From assembly GCA_019671005.1 (NCBI GenBank), contig CM033718.1, forward strand, positions 26,602,014-26,666,013: a stretch of 64,000 bases of DNA. Reading direction: 5' to 3'. Positions 1 through 10,983 of this stretch are shown in pieces. The first letter of the stretch is position 1. Each line of letters opens with the position of its first letter. Below the pieces are notes generated by a model, which saw only the letters and a program-made list of their open reading frames with translations, was not told the origin of the DNA and did not search any database. The DNA comes from Hibiscus mutabilis (Eukaryota; Streptophyta; Magnoliopsida; Malvales; Malvaceae). A program made the translations under genes and the position numbers.

Positions 1-97
1 TGTAATACATAATCACTAAAACATGTACGAGTCTATTACAAGCACAAGAAATGTGCAAGCAAATATTTTTGTTTCTTAATAATGTACATAATAAAAG

Positions 98-1000
98 CTA
101 AAAACAATTCGAAGATCCTCCTCTATTGTGTGCTCGGATCATTTCCATCTGTATTCTATTGATTTGTTGAAGGAAAGGATCGACTGGTACAATTAATTGT
201 CGCTGAAACATTACCAGCATCAAGAGTTGCATATTAAAAGCAATGAAAATAATTACTTTAAATAATAAAAAATAAATGGAAAAATAAGAGAGTAAAATAT
301 TTTGTATACCTCTGTATCAACCATACGAAGCAAAACATCCATATCAGGCACATGTAGATCTGGACGTTGTTTTTGAAAGTAAGTTTGAAAAAGTCTTTTT
401 AATTTTACAACCTTAGATTTCAACCCTTCCACGTCTTCAACATTTTGGACTAGTTGTGAAGGTCCAAATTCTTGAGAAGAACGAGTGTGAACTGCCCCTG
501 CACAACGAACACACCCTCTTCTTTTTGGTCGCTTTAACTTGAGTGAACACATCATTTGACCCTGAAGTTTATGATAAATTCTCTAAAAAAGAGCTTTCAT
601 TTTTCTTCTCTTGAATACATCCTAAAATATAACAAAGTTAAACATATAATATCATTTTTGTATTATATTTTTTCAAAGCACGTATACAATACTTAATAAT
701 AATAAATTACTACAACAACCATGGCCTTGGAATTCACGATACTTCTATCTTTGCGTGTATAAGATCTAACATAAACATCATCTCGTGTTGCTTGGGTTCT
801 ATTAGATTCTTCAGCCTGGCATTAATAAAACAACATGAGATATTAGAAACAATTGTTATTATTCGAATCAATAGTAATAATAAAGAAAATTATACGCACA
901 AAGTCTTCAACGATCCTAGGAAAAGATCTTGTTCATGTGCAATGTGGTTCATCTAACTTTGACCTATTTGATTTATTTGTGGCACTTTGTCCCTATTCGA
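98..1000 (-). pseudogene. En/Spm (CACTA)-type transposase, C-terminal remnant
   Basis: Read on the minus strand, at least four exon-like blocks line up. A block near 990-880 reads like the NRSK..PH.T.TRSF motif of plant Ptta/En/Spm transposases (Transposase_24) but has one in-frame TGA. A block at about 815-715 begins after a CAG acceptor and has an R.....R.YTRKDR stretch. A block at 582-310 contains RRGCVRCAGA, resembling the family's GRVRGxGxGVTP motif, then a coiled-coil-like helix. The last block, 202-98, ends in TAG. The intron between the last two is 309-203, with GTATAC donor and TTTCAG acceptor, phase 0. Transposase_24 proteins belong to CACTA DNA transposons. The 5' part is missing, cut by the T1 LTR at 1092. 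The family call rests on recalled motifs, so it is moderate; exon borders are inferred. Confidence 0.5.
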
Positions 1001-1491
1001 ATTATAAGTAATATATTATTAAAAAATTAAAATATTATAGTTATATAAATTATATAACTGTAGTATTTTACCATCGCCATTGAGGACAACTTGTAATCAC
1101 TAATTTTGTCCGGGACAATAACCCATTTTTATCTTATTACTTATTTCCTTTTAATTAGTATTATTATTATTATTATTAGTATTTGTCATTATCTAGTATT
1201 ATCCTTATTATTGTTAGTTAAAACCCAAAATGAATATAAATAAAAGTTAGCCCCATATTTTTACTAACAGTCCATTAAAACCCAAGCCCATTTACAAACT
1301 CAAAACCCAAAACATATATATTACATGTTCGGCCCAATAGGGTCCAACTAACTAAGCCCTAATATGATAACCAAAAAAATCTAACAACCCTCTTTTCCTT
1401 GCGCAGCCGGCTCTCAGCCTTAGATCTGGGATAAATCTAACGGCTCACGAGCGTCCTCCTAAATCCCCCACGCACGACCTCTGGTGTCACC

Positions 1492-1497
1492 CACGTG
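1492..1497 (+). promoter_or_regulatory. G-box (CACGTG) in T1 U3
   Basis: CACGTG lies in the GC-rich stretch about 360 bp upstream of the TATA box. G-boxes bind plant bZIP and bHLH factors. The O LTRs have G-boxes in a comparable GC-rich stretch (31247 and 31278), which favours a conserved promoter feature over chance. Binding itself is inference. Confidence 0.35.
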
Positions 1498-1852
1498 CGC
1501 GTTCAACCCAGGCGCTCAACTCCTCGACTTCCCAGGCCGTGCCGTCTCATCAGCTCCCAAGCCGCATTCGTTCGTCTTTCGAATTCTTTCGACACTACAA
1601 TCTCTCCACGTCGGCCTGCATCCACTAGCAACCAGGACTAGTCCCCTCCTCCTCAGCAGCAACACATACAAATGAAAAAACAACAACAACGGTCAGAAAT
1701 CAGGATTGCTTTAGGGAGACAAACCGACATGGCATAATATGGGCATGAATACAAACAAATGATCAAGCAAATTTCTAAAATTTTCAGAGAAAAGCACTAA
1801 CCAATAGCATTTTTTAGGTTTTTTACTTTTTTTAAATCATGTAATTTTTGGT

Positions 1853-1860
1853 TATATAAA
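1853..1860 (+). promoter_or_regulatory. TATA box of T1 LTR
   Basis: TATATAAA, followed about 30 bp later by a CCCTAGAGGGG stretch that could hold the transcription start. It is the best TATA match in the first 2 kb of the LTR. The placement fits a U3 promoter, but the start site is not shown by sequence. Confidence 0.45.
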
Positions 1861-2814
1861 CCGAAACCACCAATTTTAAACCCTAGAGGGGAATATTTAG
1901 AGAAATCAATAGACAAAAACAAAGAGGCTTCAAGGATTTCAGAGGTATCCTCTCCCTATTATTCATTTCGAAGCATACTTTAAAAGAGTTTTAAGGTTTC
2001 GGGCTTTACCTTCGCAACGTTTTACCTTCACTGTGCAGTTGCTGTTCTTCGCTGATAACAAGCTTTCCGGCCTTCCTCATGGCCGCGTATGGTGAATTGG
2101 AGGGAAGCGTGACCAAAAAGATTTGGTTTCGGCTCTGGTTTTCAAAAAAGGGGGGGTTCAAATTTGTTTTTTTGGGGATTTACTAAAGAAAAGGATGAAG
2201 TTTTTTTTTAAAAAAGAGGGTTGGATTCAGATTTAGAGAAAAAAATGAGTCTTTTTCAGTTTTTTGTGTTCATCGGCCGCCGGCGAGCAGTAGCCGATGA
2301 GGCAGAAGACTGCCGGATTCTGGGAATTATGGCGAAGAGGATGAACACCACTGTGGTATTCATCCGAGTGTGAGAGAGTGAAGAAATGATTCTTTGATTT
2401 TTTTGGAGAATCGGTTTTAAAAAAATTTTCTTTGTGGTAAAAAATATGTTTTATACCGCCCCTTTTAAAAATGGGGTTTTCACAAAATAAACCTCTCCGC
2501 GTCGTGCTATTTACGCGTGGAGGGGTCTATGCCTTTCAAAATCACCCTTTAGGTCATTCCACCTTTGATAATTACGCCCGCAGTCTCTGAAGTTTCAAGG
2601 GGTTTTGCAAATTTACCTGTTTTCAATTCTAACTTAATATGGGCCATAAACTTCTGATTTTGCTAATTTGGTCCCAAATCCAGACTTAAAACCCCCTTGT
2701 TATCCTCTTTTTATCATGCACGTTTAATTTTTGCCTTGTATCCTTTATCTTCGGTTTTTATTTCCTAATATTAGTTGATATTTGATTTGTTGTGGCTATA
2801 TATGTATAATGATG

Positions 2815-3130
2815 TTTGATATGTACATGTTACATAGTATAATATATAGTTTTTATGTAGTATATAATATATAGTTTTTATATAATATACATAATATATG
2901 GTTTGTATATAATTTATAGTATATGATTTTTATGTAATATGTGGTTTTTATATAATATATAGTATATATTTTTTATAGTATATAACCTATGGTAAATATA
3001 TATATATATATATATTATAATATATGGCTTTAAATATATATGTTATATGTTCTACACATTATATAGTATATAGAAAATAGAGATATATTTTTATATAAGT
3101 ATATTTGTGTGGTATTTATTTATGTGTACA
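2815..3130. repeat. AT-rich degenerate tandem repeat in T1 LTR
   Basis: Irregular units of about 20-35 bp of the form TATAATATATAGTTTTTA repeat here, with a pure (TA)n run at 2996-3015. The O LTRs have ATGTATAT-rich stretches (30600-30920 and 45800-46110) of similar character but different sequence. Confidence 0.6.
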
Positions 3131-4441
3131 TAATATAGTTTGTTTATGTTATATTGTTTAAATGCTTGATTTGTGGTTTTCTTTTTGTTTTTGCTAGGAT
3201 AAGCTTTTAGGTTAGTTCAGGGTAATTCGATTTAATTAATTTAAAGTGTGCACTCGACTTATTGGAGCATAATCTTTAAATTAATCAAATTGATTTTAGG
3301 GTTGCCTTTTAGAACCATAGTTAGATTTAAGGTTTTAGTTAGTTTGATCAATTTAAATTTATCCTTAGCTTATTGGGATAAATGTTAAATTCATTAAATT
3401 AGTTGAACATCTCTTAATTACCCTTTAGGATAAATTGACATTGGACTTAGGTGGACACTTAATTAAAATCATGATTAATCAATTCGATTCATTTTAAATA
3501 GAATCCTTGACTTATTGGGATACTAGTTTAAAATTAATCAAATTAATTATCACGATTCAAGATAATCCATAAATTATTATGGTTTTCTATTTTTTGGGGT
3601 TTAATTAATTTATGGTTAATATTAGGCCAACCTAGTTAATAATTAGATCACTAATTGATTTTTCATAATTTGGGTCTTCTAGGTTAGGACTTTAGTGGGC
3701 CTAGGGTTTTAATTTTCAAGCTCTTCTTTGCCATGCATTTCTAATTGCCATTCATATGACCTTTAAAATTCTGATGTGGCATGGAATTAGTTAACTTAAA
3801 CCCTAAAGAATGAGGTATTCATTAATTCTGATATTTGTGTCGTAACAGTCCTGACTCAATGGATGTTGACCAATTATTTGAATTAATTCTTACCGTCTGA
3901 AGGTAAACATTAATTAAAAGTGGACAAATCATAACATCATATTTAAATGCTTGCATCATGCATAAAGGTGATGTACGAAATCCGAACCATAAATTAACAC
4001 GTCAGTCGGGCTTATTTGATGTCAGTTTAATTTATGGTCCATTGTATCGTCACCCTTATTAATTAAATGTTTGATTAATTCAGACCCTTCAATTTGATAA
4101 AGCCTGTTCAATTAAGGTCAATATTCAATTAAGAACACTTAATTAAATTCAATTTAAATTTCAACAATTTCCATCAATTAAAAGCAACGTGTATTTTGGT
4201 ACTGATTTCCGGGCGTAATGGGGAGCTAATCCTTCCCCACACGTAACCAACTCCCGAATTTGTTTTCGAATAAATATATGGTTTTGATGGTGTCCGGCCT
4301 ACCTAAGTGGCTGGTGGTGACTCCAAGTCTTTATTTTCCAAAAAATGAATTTTCAAAAAGAAGAAATCCCCATTTAAATCAATTTTCCAAAAATGTGGGG
4401 ATACCCCGTATCAACGATTTTCAAATTTAGTCGCTACAACA

Positions 4442-4459
4442 TGGCGACTCCACTGGGGA
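4442..4459 (+). other. T1 primer binding site
   Basis: TGGCGACTCCACTGGGGA starts 3 bp after the LTR end. O (33454) has one base different and T3 (58872) has a close variant. This is the Tat/Ogre-type site; as I recall, Ogre elements use tRNA-Arg. The tRNA identity is from family knowledge, not tested here. Confidence 0.75.
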
Positions 4460-4650
4460 CCATTTTGTTTTTGAAAAACAAGAAGAAAGTTAAGCCTAAA
4501 AAATATTTGTTGCTTTTAATGATGGAAATGATTGAAATTTTAATTGAATTTAATGAGGTTGAGCTTTTCTTGAAAATGTGACTTCGATTGCACGAGCTTT
4601 GATAATTGGTGGTTTTCGAATTAAATTTTCATTTAATTTCTAAGGAATCA
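4460..4650 (+). mobile_element. T1 5' leader fragment
   Basis: Directly after the primer site the text CATTTTGTTTTTGAAAAACA matches the leader starts of O and T3 (ATTTTGTTTTTT..AAAAACAAATGA). The similarity fades after about 60 bp. Where the T1 leader stops and T2 starts (about 4600-4700) is not resolved. I see no gene here. Confidence 0.5.
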
Positions 4651-5671
4651 CTGACATAATTAATAAGGAGCAAAAAATATTAATTTAATTACAATATTTG
4701 AAAATTAATATAAGGTCAATCCACATCACCCTTTTAATACCCAAAACCTTACCTTATACCCTAAGCCCAAAATTTCATGGCCATTATATATGATTTTACA
4801 TAGTAAAAAATACAAAAAAAAATAAAATATCAACTCCTTCCTCATTAAGGCTTTAATACTATTGGTTGAAAATTACTTGGTGCCCAAGGTCTTGATTTTT
4901 ATTGGTTCTCATATTTTAAGGAGATAAACCAAAAATACCCTTCATCACTATATATATGTACCCCATGAACCCTAAAGAAAGAAAGAACCCACTACCACCA
5001 TTTTACTACCCTACTGCCCATTTTTCATTTTCCTAAGCCGCTCCATCACGTCCCCACAACCCTCACTTACTCCATAGTCTCTCGACAGCCCCCAAGCCTC
5101 CAATCCTCCTTTCCTTCATCATCAAGCCCCATTGTTTTAGCTTTTCTCCCTCGTCCAAGCCTTCTTCCTCACTATACTCACCAAGACATTTCCCTTCACT
5201 GAGCCACTTTCACCCATTACCTACACCCATTTGAACCAAAAGGAAAAACCTTTGAACTGAGCTTCTCAACCCCAACAACAACCTTGAAATTTAGTGGATC
5301 GAGCATAAATACTTAGGTTTCGGGAATATTTTCCCTTTTTCTTCATTTGTTGTGTAATCCATTCTTATGGTTTAATGAAATGTTGATGAGTATAATGGTA
5401 ATCCTTTTTATTTGGTTGGGTTTCATTATTTCATATTTTATTGGCTTGTTTATTTGCTCGTGTTTTGTACCTCTTTGCTTGGTATATGGTTTAATTCCAT
5501 GTTTGCTTGCTTGTTTTTTGGATAGTTTTAGTCTTTTAGAATTCGTTTTAATTAATTTAAAATATACCCTTGGCTTAATAGGGTGTATGTTTAAGTTAAT
5601 TAAATTAAATTAGAACTAGGGCAAGTTTTTAGACCCATAGTTAGATTTAAGGTTCGAATTAGTTGAATGAG
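4650..5671 (+). mobile_element. T2: Tat-type LTR, left part (interrupted by K1)
   Basis: From about 5480 this matches the second half of the T1 LTR, for example CCCATAGTTAGATTTAAGGTT at about 5634 against 3314, and the match resumes after K1 at 56146. Upstream of 5480 I see no match to T1: there is a different U3 with a TATATATAT stretch near 4950 and a C-rich, pyrimidine-rich leader (4990-5280). The exact LTR start was not found. K1 entered at ATGAG (5667-5671), with CTGAG on the far side (56141-56145), a duplication with one mismatch. Confidence 0.6.
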
Positions 5672-5825
5672 TGTAACACCCATTTCTGGCCTAGTAGGAA
5701 ACCGGGTCAAAAAGTGTTATCGGAAATAGATTCGAAGATTGGAAGCTTAATCGGAGTTTAAAATCTTATCCGGAATGTCTTATTAATATTTTTTAAAACC
5801 TAATGACCTAACTTATTAATAGCTT
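5672..5825 (-). mobile_element. K1 3' LTR, distal 154 bp
   Basis: Matches the first part of K1's right LTR (53275-53430) closely, including the TGTAACACC terminus and the CTAACTTATTAATAGCTT stretch. It is cut by K2 at AGCTT (5821-5825). The same LTR resumes at 27823, after the second AGCTT copy. Confidence 0.88.
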
Positions 5826-6816
5826 TGTCACATCCCTAAAATTGACCTAGTCAGAATTTGGTTCCGGTGAGCAGAAATTTTTTATCGGATATGCTCAGAA
5901 CTGTAATATTCCAATCCTTGTACCCAATTTGAAGCAATGAAAGTTGTTGGACATGATTTAAGTTGTGAGGACCTTTTTGTAAGAAATTCAAAGTTGTAAA
6001 TGTTGTTTTTAAACTAGGAGTATCGGTACGATGGGATTGGTATCGGTACGGTTTTAGCTAGGCGTATCGATACAACAAGACCTGTAACGGTATGACCTAT
6101 CTACCATAACGAACTTACCCATTTTAGCTTAGCCGTATCGATACGGCCATAAGGTGTATTGATATGTACCTCTGCAAAAATCTGTTTTGAATACTAAATC
6201 GAAAGAAAAAGGGGTAGGGTGATGACTCACCACCTAGCTTGCCTCTCCCACGTGAAATACCTCAGAAAAGGCAACTAATTTTCATCTAATTGACAATTGA
6301 AAGAAAGGAGGGAAGATGAGTGAATTGGGTTTAACAAACCCTCAAGAATAAGAAAGATTTCTATTGGTTGTTAGGTAGGTGGGAGAATGATTAAGGGTGG
6401 TGTGTGGTTTTAAAATAAGAAACAAAGCTTTTTCCCTTACCTTTGAATCCTCTGAAAGCTAAAACTCACCTTTGCCATCCAACAAGCAAGCACCACCATT
6501 GTTATCCTCAACCTCGAGCTATGCAAGCACCCTAATTCAACTCTCAACCTTCGATCGATTTCAATACGTCGTTTGAAAGCCTATAGCTCGGTGAGTAAAC
6601 CCCCTTTTCGATTCAACGATTCCTTTGATCTTTGAGAAGTAATTTCAAGAATTAAGCCCTTGATTATTCAAGTCAAGCTCGGGTGTTAGTAGGCTAATTT
6701 CCTTGTTTCGATGTTGTCTACAAGCTTCGGTAAGCTTTAAAAACGTTTTTGGATCCTTAGTTTAAATTCTAAAGCAACCCCTAATTTTGTGTAGCTCAAG
6801 AAGTAGAGATGAACCC
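5826..6816 (+). mobile_element. K2 5' LTR, first part
   Basis: Aligns with the start of the 3' LTR at 24947, differing at about one base in ten in the first 200 bp. Contains a TATCGATAC/TATCGGTAC cluster at 6020-6180. It stops at CTCGT (6817-6821), the target of H, and resumes at 18276. In the uninterrupted copy the same point is at about 25945. Confidence 0.9.
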
Positions 6817-6821
6817 CTCGT

Positions 6822-8049
6822 TGATAACTATTCAAAATGCATATATTTCATACTTTTTTACTCTATTATTTTCTTGTTCTTAGGCTCATTTCATGGCATT
6901 TAGGTTGCATTTAGTTCATATAGTTGCATCTTGTTTCATAGCTTTGGTTGTTGTGGGTTAATTGCTAAATAGGTGCTGCGCGAGAAGGGTTTGGTATGGT
7001 TTCATGATGTGCATATGAGCAGGGAAGAATAGCAGAACATGCCATAGTATTTTGGACTGGAAAGGCTGGGAGCATAAAAAGACAAATTGTGAAGAATATA
7101 TTTTCCAGCCCACATGTGAGAACCCTCATTTGTCTCTTATGCCAAGCATGTGCCAGAGGAATATTCTTTAGGTCACAAAGGGAATGTTTAGGGCACAATA
7201 TCCTAGGATCCTCCAATATATAAAGGACAAGAAACCCTCATTTAAGGCGTGCGAAAAAAGTGCTGGGGAGGTGACCAAAAATAGTAAAGAAAGAAAAAAA
7301 AGAGAGAGGCAGTTCTTTTCTTCATATTCTTCCTCAACTTAGTGTCCTCCATTGTTGAAGCTCCAAGGGGTGATTTTGCTGGCTTTGAGAGAAGCGGCAA
7401 GTCTAGGGCGATTCATGACAGTCCACGACGGATTAGGAGATTTCCCTTCTTCTGCTTTTGCTTTGACATTTTCTTTCATTCTGGAAATGGGTTGTGTGAG
7501 ACGAATGATGTTGGATGTTTATTACCCAGCCATGAACTGATTTTAGTTGGCTTGGGTTTGTTTGGATGCTTCTGTTTAGTTTCTATTAATGGATGCTTTT
7601 ATGTTTTTCAGTCTTATCCATGCTTTGCCTACTGTTTTATTTCCCTAAGGTTGTAATATCCTTCAAGAGTTGGCCTTTCTTTAGGTGTCAGATTAGTCTA
7701 GTGGTCGAGAGAGCTAGGCTTAGATCCACGTAGGCAATGGAGTTGGATGCTGAGAGACACAACTCTAACCCACCTTAGAGATAAGTGGATGGTTTCAACG
7801 GCTAAAAAGGGTAGTACTTCAAGGGTAGAAATATGATAGGGTTCACGCTGAGAGGTATTGCTATAGCATATTAGCTACCGGACTTCTTACTAGAGATAGT
7901 TTAGAAGCACCTTTAGAAAATCCTGCCGAGCAGAGGATAAGTGGGAAATTGTGAAACATCCTTAAGATCTAGACATAGGTCATCTTGGCATGCCGAGCCA
8001 GTCATTCCCATAGTGAGTTTCACCACCATAGTGAGTTTCACACGCAACA
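6822..8049 (+). mobile_element. H 5' LTR (shortened)
   Basis: Matches the 3' LTR at 16818 along most of its length, but lacks a stretch of about 240 bp present at 18019-18261. At that point it has a 16-18 bp duplication of CCATAGTGAGTTTCAC (8010-8040). A TATA box lies at 7217. A 104-codon frame at 7342-7656 recurs in the other LTR but lacks an ATG, so I do not call it a gene. Confidence 0.88.
7217..7224 (+). promoter_or_regulatory. TATA box of H 5' LTR
   Basis: TATATAAA inside CTCCAATATATAAAGGAC, conserved in the 3' LTR (17213-17220). It is the likely U3 promoter, with transcription starting about 30 bp downstream by analogy. Confidence 0.55.
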
Positions 8050-8055
8050 AGTTTT

Positions 8056-8073
8056 TGGCCCCGTTGTCAGGGA
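8056..8073 (+). other. H primer binding site
   Basis: TGGCCCCGTTGTCAGGGA, 6 bp after the LTR end, resembles the Athila-type site TGGCGCCGTTGCCGGGGA used with tRNA-Asp, with three changes. The mutations probably came after insertion. Confidence 0.6.
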
Positions 8074-8183
8074 TTGGCAATTGGTCGTTCACAGTTTAGT
8101 TTTCACATTGTTTTATTTATTTTAAGTTTTTGTACAGTTTTACTAGTTCTCTTTGTTTATCTTTTCTAGTTTTCTACTAGTGT

Positions 8184-9800
8184 ATGACCAGAAGAAGACC
8201 TAGTGGACCCTTACGACCTATCATTCCTGAAATTGAACATCTTTTTCGGCAAAGAAGGCGGGTACAAGAGGCTTTAAGAATCATGAATAGACATCAAAAT
8301 CAAGGATTGCCAGTTGAAAATCAAGGAAATCTTGATGCTGCAACAAATCCTGGAGCAATAGTTCGACCTCGAGCTACTAGGGATCATTTGAACCCCTATC
8401 TGAGATGATCTAAATCCTGGAATTGTGGCTCCCGAGATCTACGCTGTTCACTTTGAACTCAGTCCAGTCATGTTCAACATGTTGAACTACATTGGGCAGT
8501 TCGGGGGATCACCTCATGAAGATGCAAGGCAACACATCCGTGCATTTTTGGAACTTTGCAATTCATTTAGACAACAAGAGGTGCATGAAGATGTATTAAA
8601 GTTGAAGCTGTTCCCTTATTCCTTGCGTGATTGGGCGAGGGCTTGGTTGAGTGGAGTACTTGCTGGTTCGATGGAGACATAGACATACCTATATAAGAGT
8701 TTTTTGACGCGGTATAATCCACCCAATTGGAATACCCAATTAAGGAATGACATTGCTTCATTTCGTCAAGCTGATGATGAATCGATGTACGAGTGTTGGG
8801 ATAGATTCAAGGGACTGTTGCACAAGTACACGAATCATGGTTTCCGTGATTGGACACAAGTGGTGATGTTCTACAATGGAGTTAATGCACCCACAAGAAT
8901 GATGTTGGATGCTTCAGCAAATGGAACCCTGCTGGACAAGTCACCCGAAGAAGAGTTTGATTTCCTTGATAAGATAGCAAACAACGACTACCAATTCCCT
9001 ACCTCAAGGCTCGGAGTGGGGAGAAAGACTCAAGGAATGCGAGAATATGATGCTAATGACTCAGTTTCATCTCAATTATTAGCTATTACCAACATGTTAA
9101 AGAATCTCCAACGTCCAAACGAGGTAAAGGAAGTGAAGGTTACTTCAGCTTGTCTTCGATGTGAGAGAAACCATCATTTAAGTGAGTTCCATGAAAACCA
9201 AGAATCTACCAATTATCTAGGGAACTAAAGTAGGAACAACAACCCCTACTCGAATACCTACAATCCAGGATGGCGTCAGCACCCTAACCTTTCTTGGGGG
9301 AACCAGGGGAACAATAATTCTAGCAGCTCGAATCAGCAACAAAATCTTATTGAACCCCCAGGTCACCAGCAGAATATGCCATGGCAAAACAACAAAGGTT
9401 CAGCATCTTCATCTAGTAACAATTCTTTGGAAGCTATATTCAAGGACTTCATGTTAACCATGAAGGACTTCATTGCTACTACGAAGGTCCTGCTTCAAGA
9501 CCATGTTGCATCCATCAAGAACCAAGGAGTACTGCTACAAGTCACAGTTCGTCCTTAAAAGCTTTGAAAACTCAAGTAGGGCAAATTGCACAAGCTTTGC
9601 ATGTGTGACCTCAAGGAAGTTTGCCTAGTGACACTGAAGTCACTTAATAAAGGAGATAAGTTTGGGGGGAAAACAAAAAAAGACTCTAACCCCAAGTCTG
9701 AGCAAAGGTAACCTGTTGCACCAGGAGATACACATTTTGAGAAAGACAAGAATGGGGGCCCAGTTACAGAATCTGCTAAGGAAGGAACAACTTTTACTGC
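8184..9800 (+). pseudogene. gag: H gag (Athila type), broken
   Basis: Gag forms the particle shell that packages element RNA. The ATG at 8184 opens a basic, arginine-rich N-terminus. A frameshift near 8410 leads to the capsid-like core (8425-9228), with the Athila-type GSPHEDARQHIRAFLELC stretch and later a tract ending KSPEEEFDFLDKIA. A TAG at 8680 splits it. A CxxC..H zinc-knuckle-like piece near 9150 has lost its final Cys. An asparagine/serine-rich low-complexity region and a helical piece (9376-9558) follow. The match to Athila gag is strong by eye, but the gene cannot make a full protein. Confidence 0.8.
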
Positions 9801-9864
9801 AGCAAAAGACAAGCCCCTACTGGTAGAGGAAGAGATCAGACCCCCACCTCATTTTCCTCAAAGA

Positions 9865-10983
9865 ATGAAGAATAAAAATGATGATCTTCAGTTCAAGAAA
9901 TTCGTAGATATCTTGGACCAGCTCTATATCGATCTCCCATTTCTAGAGGCCATTGATCAAATGCCCACTTATGCTAAATTTCTCAAGGATATTGTTACCA
10001 AGAAGAGAAGGGTGGAAAAATATGAAACTGTTGCTACAATAAAGGAGTGTTATTCAGTGTGGAGTAAGTTGCCACCTAAATGACAAGATCCGGGCAGTTT
10101 CATCATTCCATGTTCTATTGGTGACAACTACGTGGGAAAAGCCTTATGCGACCTTGGGTCTAGTGTTAACTTAATGCCCAAGTCTATTTTTATGAAGCTT
10201 GGAATGGGAGAAACAAGACCTACAAAAGTCATTTTACAGCTAGCTAATCGTTCTCATATCCGGCCAGAAGGAAGAATTGAGGATGTTGTGGTAAAAGTTG
10301 ACAGATTTGTTTTTCCAGTCGACTTTCTCATCCTTGACTATGAGGTGGATGACAATGCATCCATAATCTTGGGGCGACCATTCTTAGCCACCGGCCATAT
10401 CTTGATTGACTATGAGAAGGGTGAGTTTACAATGCGGGTGGCTGATCAAAGGGTAACCATCAATGTCTTCAACACTCTCAAATTTGTGGATGACAATGAG
10501 GAATGTCATTACATAGATGCTACAACAGAAGAGTATGATGGACAATTATGCTGTAGCAATTTTGATAAAATTGAAGATTATGAGGAGTTCGAAAAGAATA
10601 ACGATCTGGAACTCGAGGACTGCCCATTGGAGGTGGAGCACTCTAGCTTGCTTGAAGCTGGACCAGGTACATACTTCAAACCCATTGACATTTCTAAATT
10701 TACTCCTCCGAAACCCTTTCTTAAGCATGCACCTACTTTAGAATTAAAACCTTTGCCCGCACACCTTAAATATGCTTATTTGGGTAGTAATGAAACTTTG
10801 CCGGTGATAATTTCATCTAGTCTATCACCTAAGCAGGAATCTAGCTTGATAAATATGTTGTCTCAACATAAAAAAGCTTTAGGTTGGACTATGGCTGACT
10901 TGAAGGGTATAAGCCCTACTATTTGTATGTACAAAATTCTGCTAGATAATTGTCAAAACAATTCTGTCCCAAAGAAGGCTTAA
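9865..10983 (+). pseudogene. H aspartic protease region
   Basis: Frame 10132-10983 carries the retropepsin core: ALCDLGSSVNLMP (active-site Asp-Leu-Gly in place of the usual Asp-Ser/Thr-Gly) and, about 70 residues later, ASIILGRPFLATG, the family's conserved second motif. The upstream frame 9865-10083 is the pre-protease linker, ended by TGA at 10081. The protease frees gag, RT and integrase from the polyprotein. The 3' part of this frame (from about 10700) already belongs to the RT N-terminal linker. Frameshifts on both sides prevent a continuous polyprotein. Confidence 0.78.

Larger units (their letters stand above)
1092..4438 (+). mobile_element. T1: Tat-type LTR (5' LTR of a truncated element)
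   Basis: Begins TGTAATCACTAATTTT and ends TCGCTACA, the same termini as the intact Ogre-like element O (TGTAATCACT...GCTACA). It is followed at 4442 by the same type of primer site. Near its 3' end it carries a block also present in O and T3: GCTAATCCTTCCCCACACG at about 4222, then a CCGGCCTACCTAAGTGGC hairpin at about 4296. It has a TATA box at 1853, a G-box at 1492, a GC-rich stretch at 1400-1640, an AT-repeat region at 2815-3130, and a 12-bp perfect inverted repeat at 3986-3997/4027-4038. No internal coding region or second LTR follows; sequence changes to T2 near 4650. Small ORFs inside (for example 1484-1675) look like chance. Confidence 0.8.

Noticed and set aside
6005..6180. TATCGATAC clusters as a satellite array
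   Set aside because: The units are separated by unrelated sequence and always lie at fixed LTR positions, so they are dispersed motifs and not a tandem satellite.
7342..7656. 104-codon ORF present in both H LTRs (also 17337-17651)
   Set aside because: No ATG (it opens at GTG), hydrophobic low-information sequence, and both copies are kept only because the LTRs are recent duplicates.
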